A stretch of DNA of 64,000 bases from Palaemon carinicauda (taxonomy: Eukaryota; Arthropoda; Malacostraca; Decapoda; Palaemonidae): the NCBI RefSeq assembly GCF_036898095.1, contig NC_090730.1, positions 25,625,033-25,689,032 on the forward strand, written 5' to 3'. Each line of letters begins with the position of its first letter. Positions within the stretch are counted from its first letter, which is position 1. Position numbers and translations under genes: made by a program. The notes below the pieces were generated by a model. The model made no database searches. It worked only from the letters and a program-made list of their open reading frames with translations, and was not told the origin of the DNA. Of the stretch, positions 14,490 through 26,697 are shown piece by piece.

Positions 14490-17400
14490 CTAAGGTTTGG
14501 TGACTTTGGTTACACAAATGTGAATGTTCAATGACTTTGGTTTCACTTGTCAAGGTTTGTGAAGGGTTAGTGATTGAGGTTACACTTGTGAAGGTTTAGC
14601 GGATTTGGTTGCACTTGTGAAACTTCGGTTAATTTGGTTACACACTTGGCAAGGTTTAGTGACTGGTTATACACTTGCGAAGGTTTAGTGACTGGTTATA
14701 TACTAAGGTTTAGTGACTGGTTACACAATTGTGAAGGTTTAACGGATTTGGTTGCACTTGTGAAACTTTGGTTAATTTGGTTACACACTTGTGAAAGTTT
14801 AGTGACTGGTTATACACTTAAGGTTTAGTGACTGGTTACACAATTGTGAAGGTTGTTACTTTGGTTATACAATTGTAAAGGTTTAAAGGTTTAGTGACTC
14901 TGGTTACACACCTGTGAATGTTTGGTGAAGGTTTGGGGAATTCGGTTTTGTACTTGAGGGTTTAGTGAATTCGTTACACTTAAGGTGGTTTAGTGAATTC
15001 GTTACACTTAAGGTGGTTTAGTGAATTCGTTACACTTAAGGTGGTTTAGTGAATTCGTTACACTTAAGGTGGTTTAGTGAATTCGTTACACTTAAGGTGG
15101 TTTAGTGAATTCGTTACACTTAAGGTGGTTTAGTGAATTCGTTACACTTAAGGTGGTTTAGTGAATTTGTTACACTTAAGAGAAGATTTAGCGACACAGG
15201 TTACACACTTGTGAAGGTTTGGTGAATTTGGTTACACACTTGTGAAGATCTAATGACTTTGGTTACACACTTGTGGAGGTTTGGTGAATTTGTGAAGCTT
15301 TTGGGAATTTGTTACTTGAGAAGGTTTAGTGAATGTTACTTGAGAAGGTTTAGTGAATGTTACTTGAGAAGGTTTAGAGAAGTTGTTACTTGAGAAGGTT
15401 TAGAGAATTTGTTACTTGAGAAGGTTTAGAGAATTTGTTCCTCGAGAAGGTTTAGCGAATTTGTTACTCGAGAAGGTTAAGTGAATTGAAGGTTTATTGA
15501 ATGTTACAACTTGAAGGTTTAGTGAATTTGTTACAACTTGAGAAGGTTTAGTGAATTTGTTACAGCTTGAGAAGGTTTAGTGAATTTGTTACAGCTTGAG
15601 AAGGTTTAGTGAATTTGTTACAGCTTGAGGAGGTTTAGTGAATTTGTAAGACCTTGAGGAGGTTTATTGAATTTGTAAGACCTTGAGGAGGTTTATTGAA
15701 TTTGTTACACTTTGAAGGTTTAGTAAATGTTACTTGAAAAGGTTTAGTGAATTTGTTACTACTTGAGGTGGTCTAGTGACTCTGGTTACACACTTGTGAA
15801 GATTTAGTGACTGGTTACACACTTGTGAAGATTTAGTGACTGGTTACACACTTGTGAAGGTTTAGTGACTGGTTACACACTTGTGAAGGTTTAGTGACTG
15901 GTTACACACTTGTGAAGGTTTAGCGACACTGTAAGTTAGACTTGTGAAGGTTTAGCGACACTGTAAGTTAGACTTGTGAAGGTTTAGCGACTCTGTAAGT
16001 TAGACTTGTGAAGGTTTAGCGACTCTGTAAGTTAGACTTGTGAAGGTTTAGCGACTCTGTAAGTTAGACTTGTGAAGGTTTAGTGACTGGTTACAGACTT
16101 GTGAAGATTTAGTGACTCTGGTTACACACTTGTGAAGATTTAGTGACTCTGGTTACACACTTGTGAAGGTTTAGCGACCTTCGTTATGCACCTGTGAAGG
16201 TTTAATGAAATTTTTAAACTTAAGAGAAGGTTTAGCGAATCAGGTTACACCCTTTTGAAGGTTTGGTGAATTTGGTTACACACTTTTTAAGGTTTGGTGA
16301 ATTTGGTTACACACTTTTGAAGGTTTGGTGAATTTGGTTACACACTTTTGAAGGTTTGGTGAATTTGGTTACACACTTTTGAAGGTTTGGTGAATTTGGT
16401 TATACACTTTTGAAGGTTTGGTGAATTTGATTACACACTTATGAAGTTTTTGAATGGTTACATAGTAGTGAAGGGTTAGTGACTGGTTACACAATTGTGA
16501 AGGTTGATATAAAATGCTTGTTTAGATTTAATGAATTTGGTTACACACCTGTGAAGGTTTGGTGAATTTGTGAAGCCTTTGTGAATTTGTTAAACATGGA
16601 GAAGTTTTAGCGACTCTGGTTATACACTTGTGAAGGTTTGGTGAATTTGGTTACACGCTTTGGTGCATTGTTACATACTTGTGAAGATTGTAACTGGTTA
16701 CATAGTGAGAGACTGGCTAAACACTTGTGAAGATTTAAGGAATTTGGTTACACACCTGTGAAGGTTTGGTGAATTTGTGAAGGTTAGTCTATTTGGTAAA
16801 CAGAGGTTTAGCGACTGGTTACGCACTTTTGAAGGTTTGTTGAACTTTGATACACACTTGTGAAGATTGACTGAATACATGGTAATGAAGGGGGAATGAC
16901 TTGTTACACACTTGTGAAGGTTTGACTCTGGCTAAACAAATGTGAAGATTTAACGACTTTGGTTACACACCTGTTAAGGGTTGGTGAATTTGTGAAGCTT
17001 TGGTGAATTTGTTACAAATTTGGTTTAGTGAATTGGTTACATTTAGAGAAGGTTTAGTGACTCTGGTTGCAGTTGTGAAGGTTTGGCGACTCTGGTTACA
17101 GTTGTGAAGGTTTGGCGCGACTGGTTGCAATTGTGAAGGTTTGGCGCGACTGGTTACAATTGTGAAGGTTTGGCGACTCTGGTTACAGTTGTGAAGGTTT
17201 GGCGGCTCTGGTTACAATTGTGAAGGTTTGGCGGCTCTGGTTACAATTGTGAAGGTTTGGCGGCTCTGGTTACAATTGTGAAGGTTTGGCGACTCTGGTT
17301 ACAATTGTGAAGGTTTGGCGACTGTGGTTACCGTTGTGAAGTTTTGGCGACTCTGGTTACAATTGTGAAGGTTTGGCGACTCTGGTTACAGTTGAGGGTT

Positions 17401-18258
17401 TGGTGACTCTGGTTATACACTTATGAAGGTTTGGTGACTCTGGTTATACACTTGTGAAGGTTTGGCGACTCTGGTTATACACTTGTGAAGGTTTGGTGAC
17501 TCGGGTTACACACTTGTGAAGGTTTAGTGACTGATTACAAAATTGTGAAAGCTAAGTGACCTTCGTTATACACTTGTGAAGGTTTGGTGAATTTGTGAAG
17601 GTTTAGTGAATGTTACTTAGAGAAGGTTTAGCTACTCTGGTTACACACTTGTAAAGGTTTGGTGAATTTGGTTACACAGTTAAGGTTTGGTGATTTTGGT
17701 TAAACACTTGGGAAGGTTTAGTGATTATGCTTACATACTTTTGAATATTTGGTGAATTTGGTTTCACACTTGTGAAGATTGACTGGTTAGATAGTAGTGA
17801 AGGGTTAGTGACTGGTTAGATAGTAGTGAAGGGTTAGTGACTGGTTAGATAGTAGTGAAGGGTTAGTGACTGGTTAGATAGTAGTGAAGGGTTAGTGGCT
17901 TTGGTTATGCACTTGTGAAGGTCTAGTGACTCTGGCTAAACATTTAAGATTTAATGATTTTGGTTAAACACCTGTGAAGGTTTATGAATTAGTGAAGCTT
18001 TGGTGAATTTGTTAGAAACTTGGTTTAGTGAATTCGTTACACTAAAAAGGTTTAGTGAATTTGTTACACATTGAAGGTTTAGTGACTCTGGTTACACATA
18101 TTGAAGGTTTAGTGACTCTGGTTACACACATTGAAGGTTTAGTGACTCTGGTTACACACATTGAAGGTTTAGTGACTCAGGTTACACACATTGAATTTTT
18201 AGTGACTGGTTACACACATCGAAGGTTTAGTGACTGGTTACACACATTGAAGGTTTAA
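14490..18258. repeat. Degenerate ~31-bp minisatellite array, left arm
   Basis: Roughly 4 kb of variants of a unit that reads GTGAAGGTTTAGTGACTCTG followed by GTTACACACTT. Sub-arrays are locally homogenised: a 28-bp variant with GAATTCGTTACACTTAAGG (about 14966-15175), a CTGTAAGTTAGACTTGTGAA variant (15910-16080), a GGCGGCTCTGGTTACAATTG variant (17040-17390), and a short ACACATTGAAGG variant (18060-18255). This is the reverse complement family of the array at 59.63-61.05 kb. Confidence 0.93.
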
Positions 18259-18508
18259 TGCCTTTGGTTGCACACTTGTGAATGTTGTGCCTTTGGTTGC
18301 ACACTTGTAAATGTTGTGCCTTTGGTTGCACACTTTTGAATGTTGTGCCTTTGGTTGCACACGTGTGAATGTTGTGCCTTTGGTTGCACACTTTTAAATG
18401 TTGTGCCTTTGGTTGCACATTTGTGAATGTTGTGCCTTTGGTTGCACACGTGTGAATGTTGTGCCTTTGGTTGCACACGTGTGAATGTTGTGCCTTTGGT
18501 TGCACACG
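18259..18508. repeat. 29-bp minisatellite, part before the BEL insertion
   Basis: Units of GTGAATGTTGTGCCTTTGGT plus TGCACACTT. They derive from the 31-bp family by a 2-bp loss and a few substitutions. The array is cut by the BEL element after the phrase GCACACG and resumes at 26698. Confidence 0.95.
18504..18508. repeat. 5-bp target site duplication (left copy)
   Basis: ACACG immediately before the 5' LTR, and repeated immediately after the 3' LTR at 26698-26702. Five bases is the usual target duplication of BEL/Pao elements. Confidence 0.9.
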
Positions 18509-19558
18509 TGTACTGAAATCCCAAATGGAATTTGTATTTTCTTTTTAATTATATATTATATTATATTATATTGTTTTATATCATATTTTGTTTAAAGTAG
18601 CATGGTCACTGGAAGACAGTTAGCTTAGTTTCAAGTATTTAACTACCCCCTTGGTTGTTAACAGCTCACTGCCTTCCTGCGGCCGTTTCTGGTTTTAACC
18701 TAACCAGCCACTAATGCTTTGCTTTCTTCCTGAGGTTGACGGAAACTTGAAGTCAGTTACGAAGGAGCATTCCATCGCTAAGGGTCTTGTAACTCGAGCT
18801 CCTATTCTTGATATAAGAATACACTTTGTACAGCTACCCAGTTAACGTGACAAGAACATTTTCTACATGTCCTTTGAAGTGACGAAGAGTATTATCGCCA
18901 TGTAAACTTCTGTGTAATCCCGACCAGGAAGAAGCTTTCTTTCATCGCAACCCATCTCTACACGTACTTCGCCTTCGTCCCAGGATGATATCGGTGGGTC
19001 TGTAAAACTCAGGGGGAGTTTTTTTATGTTAGTCCGAAATCATTTAGAGGGATAATGCCATCCCATTTAAATTTGACTTCCAATTATCATCGCTTACTTT
19101 TTTCAATGTTATATTTTTTCATACCTTTCAATTTAGTAACGAGTTCATACCCTTTTCAGTTTTGTAACGACTTCGTACCCTTTAAAGGGATATCATAAAT
19201 TGTACTTCGTGGATTCCAGTTTGGACTATGGGTTTATATTTATTTACATAAGATTTCCAAGGTATGCAACTTGCCAAGTGTTATAACGTGCGTCACATAA
19301 TAATTTGATTTTTATATGTATTTTTATGATCGTTGTGTAGTATGTAATTTGACATTTGCTAATATTTAAGGTATTTGGAAGAAGCTGAATTATTGCGGTT
19401 CCCCCTTGCCTCACGATGTTCAACTTTGTGTATTAGCTGCCGCATCAGCAACTGGATGAATTAGGATATTTATCAAATACAATAAATTAATTGATTTTTT
19501 TTCACATTTTAATTATCCTTATTTAATTCCTGGTGTTTGTAAATTAAAATTCAGCGTA
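18509..19558 (+). repeat. 5' LTR of BEL/Pao element
   Basis: Begins TGTACTGAAATC and ends TTCAGCGTA, so the termini are TG...TA rather than TG...CA. An AATAAA at 19481-19486 near the end could be the polyadenylation signal. It differs from the 3' LTR at 18547 (A versus C), at 19214 (T versus C) and in the T run near 19020. Confidence 0.95.
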
Positions 19559-19576
19559 TGGCGACCGTGACAGGAT
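19559..19576 (+). promoter_or_regulatory. Primer binding site of BEL/Pao element
   Basis: TGGCGACCGTGACAGGAT follows the 5' LTR with no spacer. The leading TGG pairs with the tRNA CCA end. The sequence resembles primer sites assigned to tRNA-Arg in other insect retrotransposons, but this is from memory. Confidence 0.75.
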
Positions 19577-20032
19577 TTAGCATTATAGGTTAGGTACGTG
19601 ATACAGAACGTGAATTGCGGTGTGTTCGAGGTTTCTTCCTAGAAGGGGTTGTTATAATTTGCTTATTTCTTTAATCGATTTTTTGCTGTTCAAGAAGAGT
19701 TCAGTATACCATTTTCGTGAGTTTATCGTTTACTTGGCAACTGATTTAAAGTTCTTTGTTAACTATTTATGCGGTTCATATTTTGTTTATCCCTTTGCGA
19801 ATAATTTTTTGCGTATTTGAGTGCTCCTATTTCTCGCGTTATTTTGAGCTTTTTGCTTCGTAATAACGTTATTTGTAATAAGTGGTGTTAACTATTCTGT
19901 TTAGAAAATTTTCGTTGAGTATTGCATTAATATACTTATTATATATATATTGGTGCTTGTTTGTTTATTTGTAGTTGTGTATTGTATTAATCATACTTTT
20001 TATATATTTTGGTGCCTGTTTTTGTAGTCATA
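19577..20032 (+). other. BEL/Pao untranslated leader
   Basis: About 456 bases between the primer site and the first in-frame ATG. It would carry any packaging signal. Reading frames inside it have no similarity to anything recognised. Confidence 0.6.
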
Positions 20033-23000
20033 ATGGCTGAATTGGTAGTGCTAATTGGTCAGCGTAAGATTATTAGGAAGAAGGTTACAGATTGTGCCAA
20101 CCGTTCCTCGCAGTACCCTTCTTTAGAAAATACTGCTAAAGTATCTGAACGAGGTGTTCTCCTGGATTATAGGAAGCGACTAAGTGACTTGGATTCTAAA
20201 ATACAGATTCTAAAATTTTCAGGGGAATTTAGAGAGGAGGATTTGGAAGCTGAGCTTTCAGCATGTCAATCTTACCATGATAAGATTTCAGGTATTTTGC
20301 CTTTGTTGGATGTAAGTGTAAGTGCTGGAAGCCCTCAATTTTCATTAACTACTGATATTGCTAGGAGTCTTTTGAGGCAACCCACTGCCCCTCTACCCAA
20401 ATTCCAAAGTAAGGAAGGTGAGGATTTTTTGAAATTCATTAGAGAATTTGAAACCACGACCCAAAGTTTTAATTATCCAGACAGGGACTTGCTCTTACTT
20501 TTGAAACAACAAGTAGAAGGTAGGGCTAAATGTTTACTTGGCTCATTGGAGGCCGACAAACAGAGTTACAACGATGCCAAAGACTTATTGACTAAGGCAT
20601 TTGCCTCGACTGAATTACGAAAATCGGCTGTAATTAAGAAATTAACTTGTCTAAATCTCAAAGAAGGAGAGGACCCTTTTGTCTTCTTTTCAGAACTTAG
20701 AAATATAGTCGAAAATTTCAAATATTTGCATATTGATGTTGAGGAGGTTGTTAGATATTTTGTTTGGTCTGCAATGAATGATAGATTTAAGTCTCATCTG
20801 GTTCATATCACTAATGTGACTCATCCATCATTTCAGCAAATTGTAGATAATTTCTTTACAGCATGTGAAAGGTATGAACAGGGTCAGACGAAAGGTAAAT
20901 TGTCTGTCAGGGATAAAGTTGTAACTCATTCAAAGCCATTACAGGAAAAGACTAGTGCCATGGCTCTTAAAACTAAGACTGTTCCCGCCAAAGCTTGTAA
21001 TTTTTGTTCCAAGGTCGGTATTTCTGACAATGATCATTTAAGTTATAAGTGTACTAAGTATGCTACCCCTTCTGATAAAATTTATTTATTAAATTTGCAT
21101 AAAGGTTGTGTAAAATGTGGTAATTTTAATCATTTTACTAAAGCATGCAAGTTCAGATTTCGAAGACCCTGTTCACATTGTTCGCAGTATCACACGGAGT
21201 ATCTTTGTGGGAAACTTAGTCCTGACAGGTGTAATAGTAAAGAAGAGTCTTCCAAGGAAGCAAGCAGTGGGATAGCAGTATTGCCAAATGTTACCACAGG
21301 TTCAGTTCTCCCTACTTTCACATTTTGTGTAAATGGTCAAAATAAGCTTCACAGGGGTCTTAAAGATTCAGGGTCACAAAATACTTTTATATCTAGCAAA
21401 CTAGCTTCCTCTTATAATTTAAAGTCTTTGACTACCAATGTTAAACTTACTGTGAAAGGGTTTAATGGTCAGAAGGAATATTCTACTAGTCTTGTTGAAG
21501 TTCCTATAAAGCTGGGGAATGAAATCTTTGCTATTTCTGCTTTAGTTGTACCCTCTATAAACCTGCAATTAAATTTACCTTGTCTTGGTCAGGTAGTTAG
21601 TGTAATGCAGAGTAAAAATTTTGTATTTGCTGACAAATTTTTATCAGCCAGTTCTCAGGGCATTGATGACATTCAGCTTTTGTTAGGAGTAGATTTTTCA
21701 CATTGTCTTTTGGGAAAAGATGTAGTGATAGGGAGTCCTAATTCATCTGTGTATATTGAGACTACTTCAGGAATAATGCTGATGGGGAATGTTGATAGGT
21801 TCCTAATTAATCTTACTTCACTTAATGGTAAAGACAGTTTAGCCTCGAAACCACTAAGGGGCGAAAATTCTAATGCTGAAAAAGGTACATATTTTAATAT
21901 CCCTTGCCATTCTTATTTTCTAGCTACTACTGTATCTATTAATGATGAATTTAACGAGCTCAATGACATGACGACAAATTGTTCATTCACTGTACTTTCC
22001 GATAAAGGAACTATTATTGATAGGAAACTGCAAGAAGCAACTGATCAAATCCTGAATATGGAGAGCCAATTTTATTTGAACTATGATCAGAAAGTTTATA
22101 GTGACGAATCTAATCAGCTCAATAACTCTCTCGTGGATTACACTTTGAGAAATTTGCACACGAGAAGTGATGGGCGTATAGTTGTTCCCTTGTTATGGAA
22201 TGGAAAGGTATCACACCTTCTTTCGAGAAATGAGTCTCTTTCCAAGGCTATTCTTCAATCTAATTTTAAAAAGTTACTTCGTAAGAAAGGTTCCTTACAG
22301 TTGGTGGATAACTGCATAAAGGAGCAATTAAATATGGGAATTATTGAACCAATTTTTGACTTGGAAGTATTTAAGGCTGAATACCCTAACTATTCATTCT
22401 TACCTCATATGCCAGTTTTTAAGCCAGAAAGGGATACTACGAAATGTCGCATAGTGTTTCTTTCTAATTTGCAGGAATCCTATAAGAAACTGTCATTGTC
22501 ACATAATCAATGTATGTATGCTGGGCCTAACCTAAATCAAAAACTTTCATCTGCATTTCTTAATATTAGGTTTGATGAAAAAATTTTAATATTTGATTTG
22601 AAAAAAGCTTTCAATATGTTGGCTTTAAGTGAAATTGATCAGTCTAGACTATTGTTCTTTTGGTTTCGGAATGTTAGCGCAGGTGATTACACTCCCGTTG
22701 CTTATAAAAATGTCAGGCTTTCATTTGGACTTCGGTGTAGCCCATTTCTTTTGATGGCTTCATTGTATTATATGTTAATTTTAACTTCCAGTAATGATTC
22801 AAGAATTGATGAACTAAAGAAACTTATTTACGCCTTAATATATATGGATAATGGTGCTATTACTATGAACAGCTCTGATGACCTAAGGTGGGCCTATAAG
22901 CAGTTAGATGACATATTCAGACCCTTTAAATTTGAAACTCAGCAGCTGATAACCAATGATATTGATCTGCAGTCTGACATAGATCAGTCAGTTCTTACTC

Positions 23001-25564
23001 CTGAAGTCAATAAATTGTTTGGGCTTGAATGGGATAGACTTTCGGATGATATTTTCACTAGGCCAATTAACCTTGACCCAGGAGCTAACACTAAAAGATT
23101 AATTCTTAGGTCCATTGCCTCCCAGTTTGACATTTTTGGTTTCAACTTGCCTTTATTTAACCGATGTAGGATTTATTTGCATAATTTGCAGTGTCAAAAG
23201 GGTTTGAATTGGGATCAGACTCTTAACAGTCAACAGCTCAAAGACTGGAGGAATATCTGTAGGCAATGTAATTCATCGCCCCCTCTCAAAGTAACTCGGT
23301 TTGTGGGTCGAAGGGATGGTGAGTATAATATAATTGTTTTTACCGATGCCAGTTGTGACATATATGGGTGTGTCATTTATCTACTGAATGTTGAGTCTGG
23401 CAAACTTACCTTTGTTAATGCTAAAAATCGGTTGGTTAATACCCAATTGAAAGGTAAATCCATACCATCTTTAGAGATCCACGCCATTAATTTAGGAGTT
23501 GAGCAATCTATTGATCTTTATTTGGATCTTGCTGGTCCCAGTTGCATAAAACCTATAAAGGTGACAAAGATTTGTCTTTTTTCAGATTCTTCTTGTGCCC
23601 TGCAATGGTTAATAAGTTCTTCTCTTCAACTTAAGAAAATGAACCAATGTTCTACTTTTGTAATGAACAGAATCTATAGCATACAAAAACTTTGTGAAAC
23701 ATATCCGGTTCAATTTGGGTTTATTAATGGCAAGGAAAATCCTGCAGATATGGTAACCAGGTGCACATCATATAAATTGTTGATGAAATCTTGTTTTCTT
23801 TCAGGCCCGGACCTGACTAATATTCGGGCACCTGACATGCAGTTCACTATTCCTAAAGAGGGTTATCTTTCAGGAAATTACTTGAATATTTCTAATGTTC
23901 CTTTAGTTAAGAGAGAATGCTTGGTTAATATTTCAGATTTTTCAGATTTCAGAAGACTGGTTTTGCTGTACCGTCGGTGTATAATATGCATATACAAATG
24001 GAAAGCTAAAGTGAGAAGGGAAGTTAAGGTGCAAGAAAAGAATTTTTTCTCTTTAGCTCTTGTCCATTTGATTTTGAATGATCAACAAAATCACTTTGCT
24101 GATGTTTTAGAACATTTTTCCAAAGGTTTTTCTGCAGTAAAGGATATACCAGGTATAGTTTCTCAGTTGAATGTGTTTGTTGATAACGATGGCATTTTGA
24201 GAGTGAAGAGCAAATTTAAGAATGAGAAAAAATTTCCTATTCTATTATCTAGGGACAGCCATTTAACTGAGTTAATTATACTTGATATTCATCATAAATT
24301 AGCTCATTCTGGGTGCTATGCTGTTCTTGCTGAACTCAGAAGACACTATTTTATTCCTAGAAATTTTTCTTTGGTAAAAAAGATTTTGAGGCAATGTGTT
24401 CACTGCAAAAGATTCAACGCAAGACCTGTTAATTTAAATCAAAATTGTTACAGGGAATTCAGGGAAGACCCACCAGCTGTACCTTTTGGCAATATTTTCA
24501 TTGATTATATTGGTCCTTTTACAGTTAAGCTGGAGAAAGAAAATGTTAAGGTATGGCTATTATGTTTTACTTGCACTTGGTCTCGTGCAGTTAATTTGAA
24601 AATTTGCAGAACACTTAGTGTGCCTGATTTTCTTAGGGCATTTTCTATTCATTGCTTCGAATTTGGCATTCCACAGTTGTGCATTAGTGACCTAGGGTCA
24701 CAAATAGTTGCAGGAGCTAATGTTATAACTTCATTTTTGAATGATCCCCACACTCAATTGTATTTTGAGGAGAGAGGTATTAAACCTTTGACTTTTCAAC
24801 AGTATTTTAAAGGGTGTAGTCAGTTAGGCTCCATGGTCGAGGTTTGTGTCAAGTTAACAAAGAGGCTTTTATATGGGTCCATCAAGAACAATATTCTTTC
24901 TTTCTTTGATTTTGAGTTTACTGTATGTCAAGTTGTCCACTTGGTAAACAAACGGCCAATATCTTTTAAAGAGGCTCTTAGGGATAGTGCAGCGGAAGAC
25001 CTTCCTGAACCAATAACTCCCGAAATGTTAATAAGAGGGTATGAGCTTTCTTCCCTCAATATCATTCCAGATTTATCACCTTTACCTGAGGATAAAGAAT
25101 TTGTTCCTTGTAGAACTACTAATGAATTTGAACAGTTGTCTAAAATTAGGAGTAAACTTTTAGATATTTACCATCATGAGTTTTTGCAAACCCTTTTAAG
25201 CCAGGCGGTTGATAGAAAGGGTAGATATCTCCCTGTAACTCATCATCCTCTAAAACCAGGTGACATTGTTTTAATTAAGGAAGATAATACGAAGATTAAC
25301 AACTATCCTCTAGGTCGATTAAAGGAAACTTTCACAAATGATATTGGGGAAACTACACATGCAAAAGTTTTCAAAGGCCGTACCAGACAAGTTTGTAAAC
25401 TCCATGTTAATAATCTGATACCTTATCTTTCCTTAGACGATGATGTGGACTTTAAGTCAAATGATTTGCACAACATGGACAAATTATCACCAGCTTCTGA
25501 GAGGCCTAAAAGAAAGGCTGCTGTGGAAAGCCGAAGGAAAACATCTGAAATGTTGAATTTATAA
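20033..25564 (+). CDS. BEL/Pao Gag-Pol polyprotein (1843 aa)
   Basis: This single frame encodes the structural and replication proteins of the retrotransposon. The ATG at 20033 is chosen because the frame upstream begins only with a TTG. In order the residues are: a Gag-like alpha-helical region (about 100-300); three cysteine-histidine knuckles (322-405, including [14 protein letters not shown]); aspartic protease with DSGSQ (Asp445); reverse transcriptase with FDLKKAF (Asp855), [10 protein letters not shown] and YMDN (937-940); RNase H with FTDAS (Asp1105), SLEIHA, FSDSS and ENPADMVTR; integrase HHCC zinc finger (about 1420-1470); and integrase catalytic Asp1491, Asp1553 and Glu1603. The 49 residues between the last two fit BEL/Pao. 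The odd point is Asn at position 940, where RT normally has the second Asp of YxDD. The frame has no stop or shift. Function of this copy is therefore uncertain, but the family call is secure. Confidence 0.95.
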   Translation: MAELVVLIGQRKIIRKKVTDCANRSSQYPSLENTAKVSERGVLLDYRKRLSDLDSKIQILKFSGEFREEDLEAELSACQSYHDKISGILPLLDVSVSAGSPQFSLTTDIARSLLRQPTAPLPKFQSKEGEDFLKFIREFETTTQSFNYPDRDLLLLLKQQVEGRAKCLLGSLEADKQSYNDAKDLLTKAFASTELRKSAVIKKLTCLNLKEGEDPFVFFSELRNIVENFKYLHIDVEEVVRYFVWSAMNDRFKSHLVHITNVTHPSFQQIVDNFFTACERYEQGQTKGKLSVRDKVVTHSKPLQEKTSAMALKTKTVPAKACNFCSKVGISDNDHLSYKCTKYATPSDKIYLLNLHKGCVKCGNFNHFTKACKFRFRRPCSHCSQYHTEYLCGKLSPDRCNSKEESSKEASSGIAVLPNVTTGSVLPTFTFCVNGQNKLHRGLKDSGSQNTFISSKLASSYNLKSLTTNVKLTVKGFNGQKEYSTSLVEVPIKLGNEIFAISALVVPSINLQLNLPCLGQVVSVMQSKNFVFADKFLSASSQGIDDIQLLLGVDFSHCLLGKDVVIGSPNSSVYIETTSGIMLMGNVDRFLINLTSLNGKDSLASKPLRGENSNAEKGTYFNIPCHSYFLATTVSINDEFNELNDMTTNCSFTVLSDKGTIIDRKLQEATDQILNMESQFYLNYDQKVYSDESNQLNNSLVDYTLRNLHTRSDGRIVVPLLWNGKVSHLLSRNESLSKAILQSNFKKLLRKKGSLQLVDNCIKEQLNMGIIEPIFDLEVFKAEYPNYSFLPHMPVFKPERDTTKCRIVFLSNLQESYKKLSLSHNQCMYAGPNLNQKLSSAFLNIRFDEKILIFDLKKAFNMLALSEIDQSRLLFFWFRNVSAGDYTPVAYKNVRLSFGLRCSPFLLMASLYYMLILTSSNDSRIDELKKLIYALIYMDNGAITMNSSDDLRWAYKQLDDIFRPFKFETQQLITNDIDLQSDIDQSVLTPEVNKLFGLEWDRLSDDIFTRPINLDPGANTKRLILRSIASQFDIFGFNLPLFNRCRIYLHNLQCQKGLNWDQTLNSQQLKDWRNICRQCNSSPPLKVTRFVGRRDGEYNIIVFTDASCDIYGCVIYLLNVESGKLTFVNAKNRLVNTQLKGKSIPSLEIHAINLGVEQSIDLYLDLAGPSCIKPIKVTKICLFSDSSCALQWLISSSLQLKKMNQCSTFVMNRIYSIQKLCETYPVQFGFINGKENPADMVTRCTSYKLLMKSCFLSGPDLTNIRAPDMQFTIPKEGYLSGNYLNISNVPLVKRECLVNISDFSDFRRLVLLYRRCIICIYKWKAKVRREVKVQEKNFFSLALVHLILNDQQNHFADVLEHFSKGFSAVKDIPGIVSQLNVFVDNDGILRVKSKFKNEKKFPILLSRDSHLTELIILDIHHKLAHSGCYAVLAELRRHYFIPRNFSLVKKILRQCVHCKRFNARPVNLNQNCYREFREDPPAVPFGNIFIDYIGPFTVKLEKENVKVWLLCFTCTWSRAVNLKICRTLSVPDFLRAFSIHCFEFGIPQLCISDLGSQIVAGANVITSFLNDPHTQLYFEERGIKPLTFQQYFKGCSQLGSMVEVCVKLTKRLLYGSIKNNILSFFDFEFTVCQVVHLVNKRPISFKEALRDSAAEDLPEPITPEMLIRGYELSSLNIIPDLSPLPEDKEFVPCRTTNEFEQLSKIRSKLLDIYHHEFLQTLLSQAVDRKGRYLPVTHHPLKPGDIVLIKEDNTKINNYPLGRLKETFTNDIGETTHAKVFKGRTRQVCKLHVNNLIPYLSLDDDVDFKSNDLHNMDKLSPASERPKRKAAVESRRKTSEMLNL

Positions 25565-25646
25565 ACTGATAAATTTAAATTTGTATGTAGTGTAAATAAT
25601 TTATTTGGTAAATCCAAAAAATCTTTTTGGACTCGTTCCCCTGCAG
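25565..25646 (+). other. BEL/Pao region between pol stop and 3' LTR
   Basis: Only 82 bases. It ends CTTTTTGGACTCGTTCCCCTGCAG next to the LTR (read as segments), which is not purine-rich. There is no room for an envelope gene. Confidence 0.7.
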
Positions 25647-26697
25647 TGTACTGAAATCCCAAATGGAATTTGTATTTTCTTTTTCATTATATATTATATT
25701 ATATTATATTGTTTTATATCATATTTTGTTTAAAGTAGCATGGTCACTGGAAGACAGTTAGCTTAGTTTCAAGTATTTAACTACCCCCTTGGTTGTTAAC
25801 AGCTCACTGCCTTCCTGCGGCCGTTTCTGGTTTTAACCTAACCAGCCACTAATGCTTTGCTTTCTTCCTGAGGTTGACGGAAACTTGAAGTCAGTTACGA
25901 AGGAGCATTCCATCGCTAAGGGTCTTGTAACTCGAGCTCCTATTCTTGATATAAGAATACACTTTGTACAGCTACCCAGTTAACGTGACAAGAACATTTT
26001 CTACATGTCCTTTGAAGTGACGAAGAGTATTATCGCCATGTAAACTTCTGTGTAATCCCGACCAGGAAGAAGCTTTCTTTCATCGCAACCCATCTCTACA
26101 CGTACTTCGCCTTCGTCCCAGGATGATATCGGTGGGTCTGTAAAACTCAGGGGGAGTTTTTTTTATGTTAGTCCGAAATCATTTAGAGGGATAATGCCAT
26201 CCCATTTAAATTTGACTTCCAATTATCATCGCTTACTTTTTTCAATGTTATATTTTTTCATACCTTTCAATTTAGTAACGAGTTCATACCCTTTTCAGTT
26301 TTGTAACGACTTCGTACCCTTTAAAGGGATATCATAAATTGTACTTCGTGGACTCCAGTTTGGACTATGGGTTTATATTTATTTACATAAGATTTCCAAG
26401 GTATGCAACTTGCCAAGTGTTATAACGTGCGTCACATAATAATTTGATTTTTATATGTATTTTTATGATCGTTGTGTAGTATGTAATTTGACATTTGCTA
26501 ATATTTAAGGTATTTGGAAGAAGCTGAATTATTGCGGTTCCCCCTTGCCTCACGATGTTCAACTTTGTGTATTAGCTGCCGCATCAGCAACTGGATGAAT
26601 TAGGATATTTATCAAATACAATAAATTAATTGATTTTTTTTCACATTTTAATTATCCTTATTTAATTCCTGGTGTTTGTAAATTAAAATTCAGCGTA
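25647..26697 (+). repeat. 3' LTR of BEL/Pao element
   Basis: 1051 bases, nearly identical to 18509-19558. AATAAA at 26620-26625. It is followed directly by the second ACACG at 26698-26702 and by resumption of the 29-bp array. Confidence 0.95.

Larger units (their letters stand above)
18509..26697 (+). mobile_element. BEL/Pao LTR retrotransposon, full length, inserted in satellite
   Basis: It has two direct LTRs (1050 and 1051 bases), a primer binding site abutting the 5' LTR, one long gag-pol frame, and a 5-bp duplication ACACG. The LTRs differ by two substitutions and one base in a T run, about 0.3 percent, which indicates a recent insertion. Domain order protease, RT, RNase H, integrase and the zinc knuckles with a long interdomain layout identify BEL/Pao. 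No envelope-like frame lies between the pol stop and the 3' LTR. No convincing polypurine tract precedes the 3' LTR. Confidence 0.95.

Noticed and set aside
14490..18508. Resemblance to a CRISPR array (direct repeats of 28-31 bp)
   Set aside because: Repeats abut one another with no spacers, the genome is eukaryotic and no cas genes exist. It is a minisatellite.
20009..20032. Upstream start for the BEL polyprotein
   Set aside because: The codon is TTG. The first in-frame ATG is at 20033.
25565..25646. Envelope-like third frame in the BEL element
   Set aside because: Only 82 bases separate the pol stop from the LTR.
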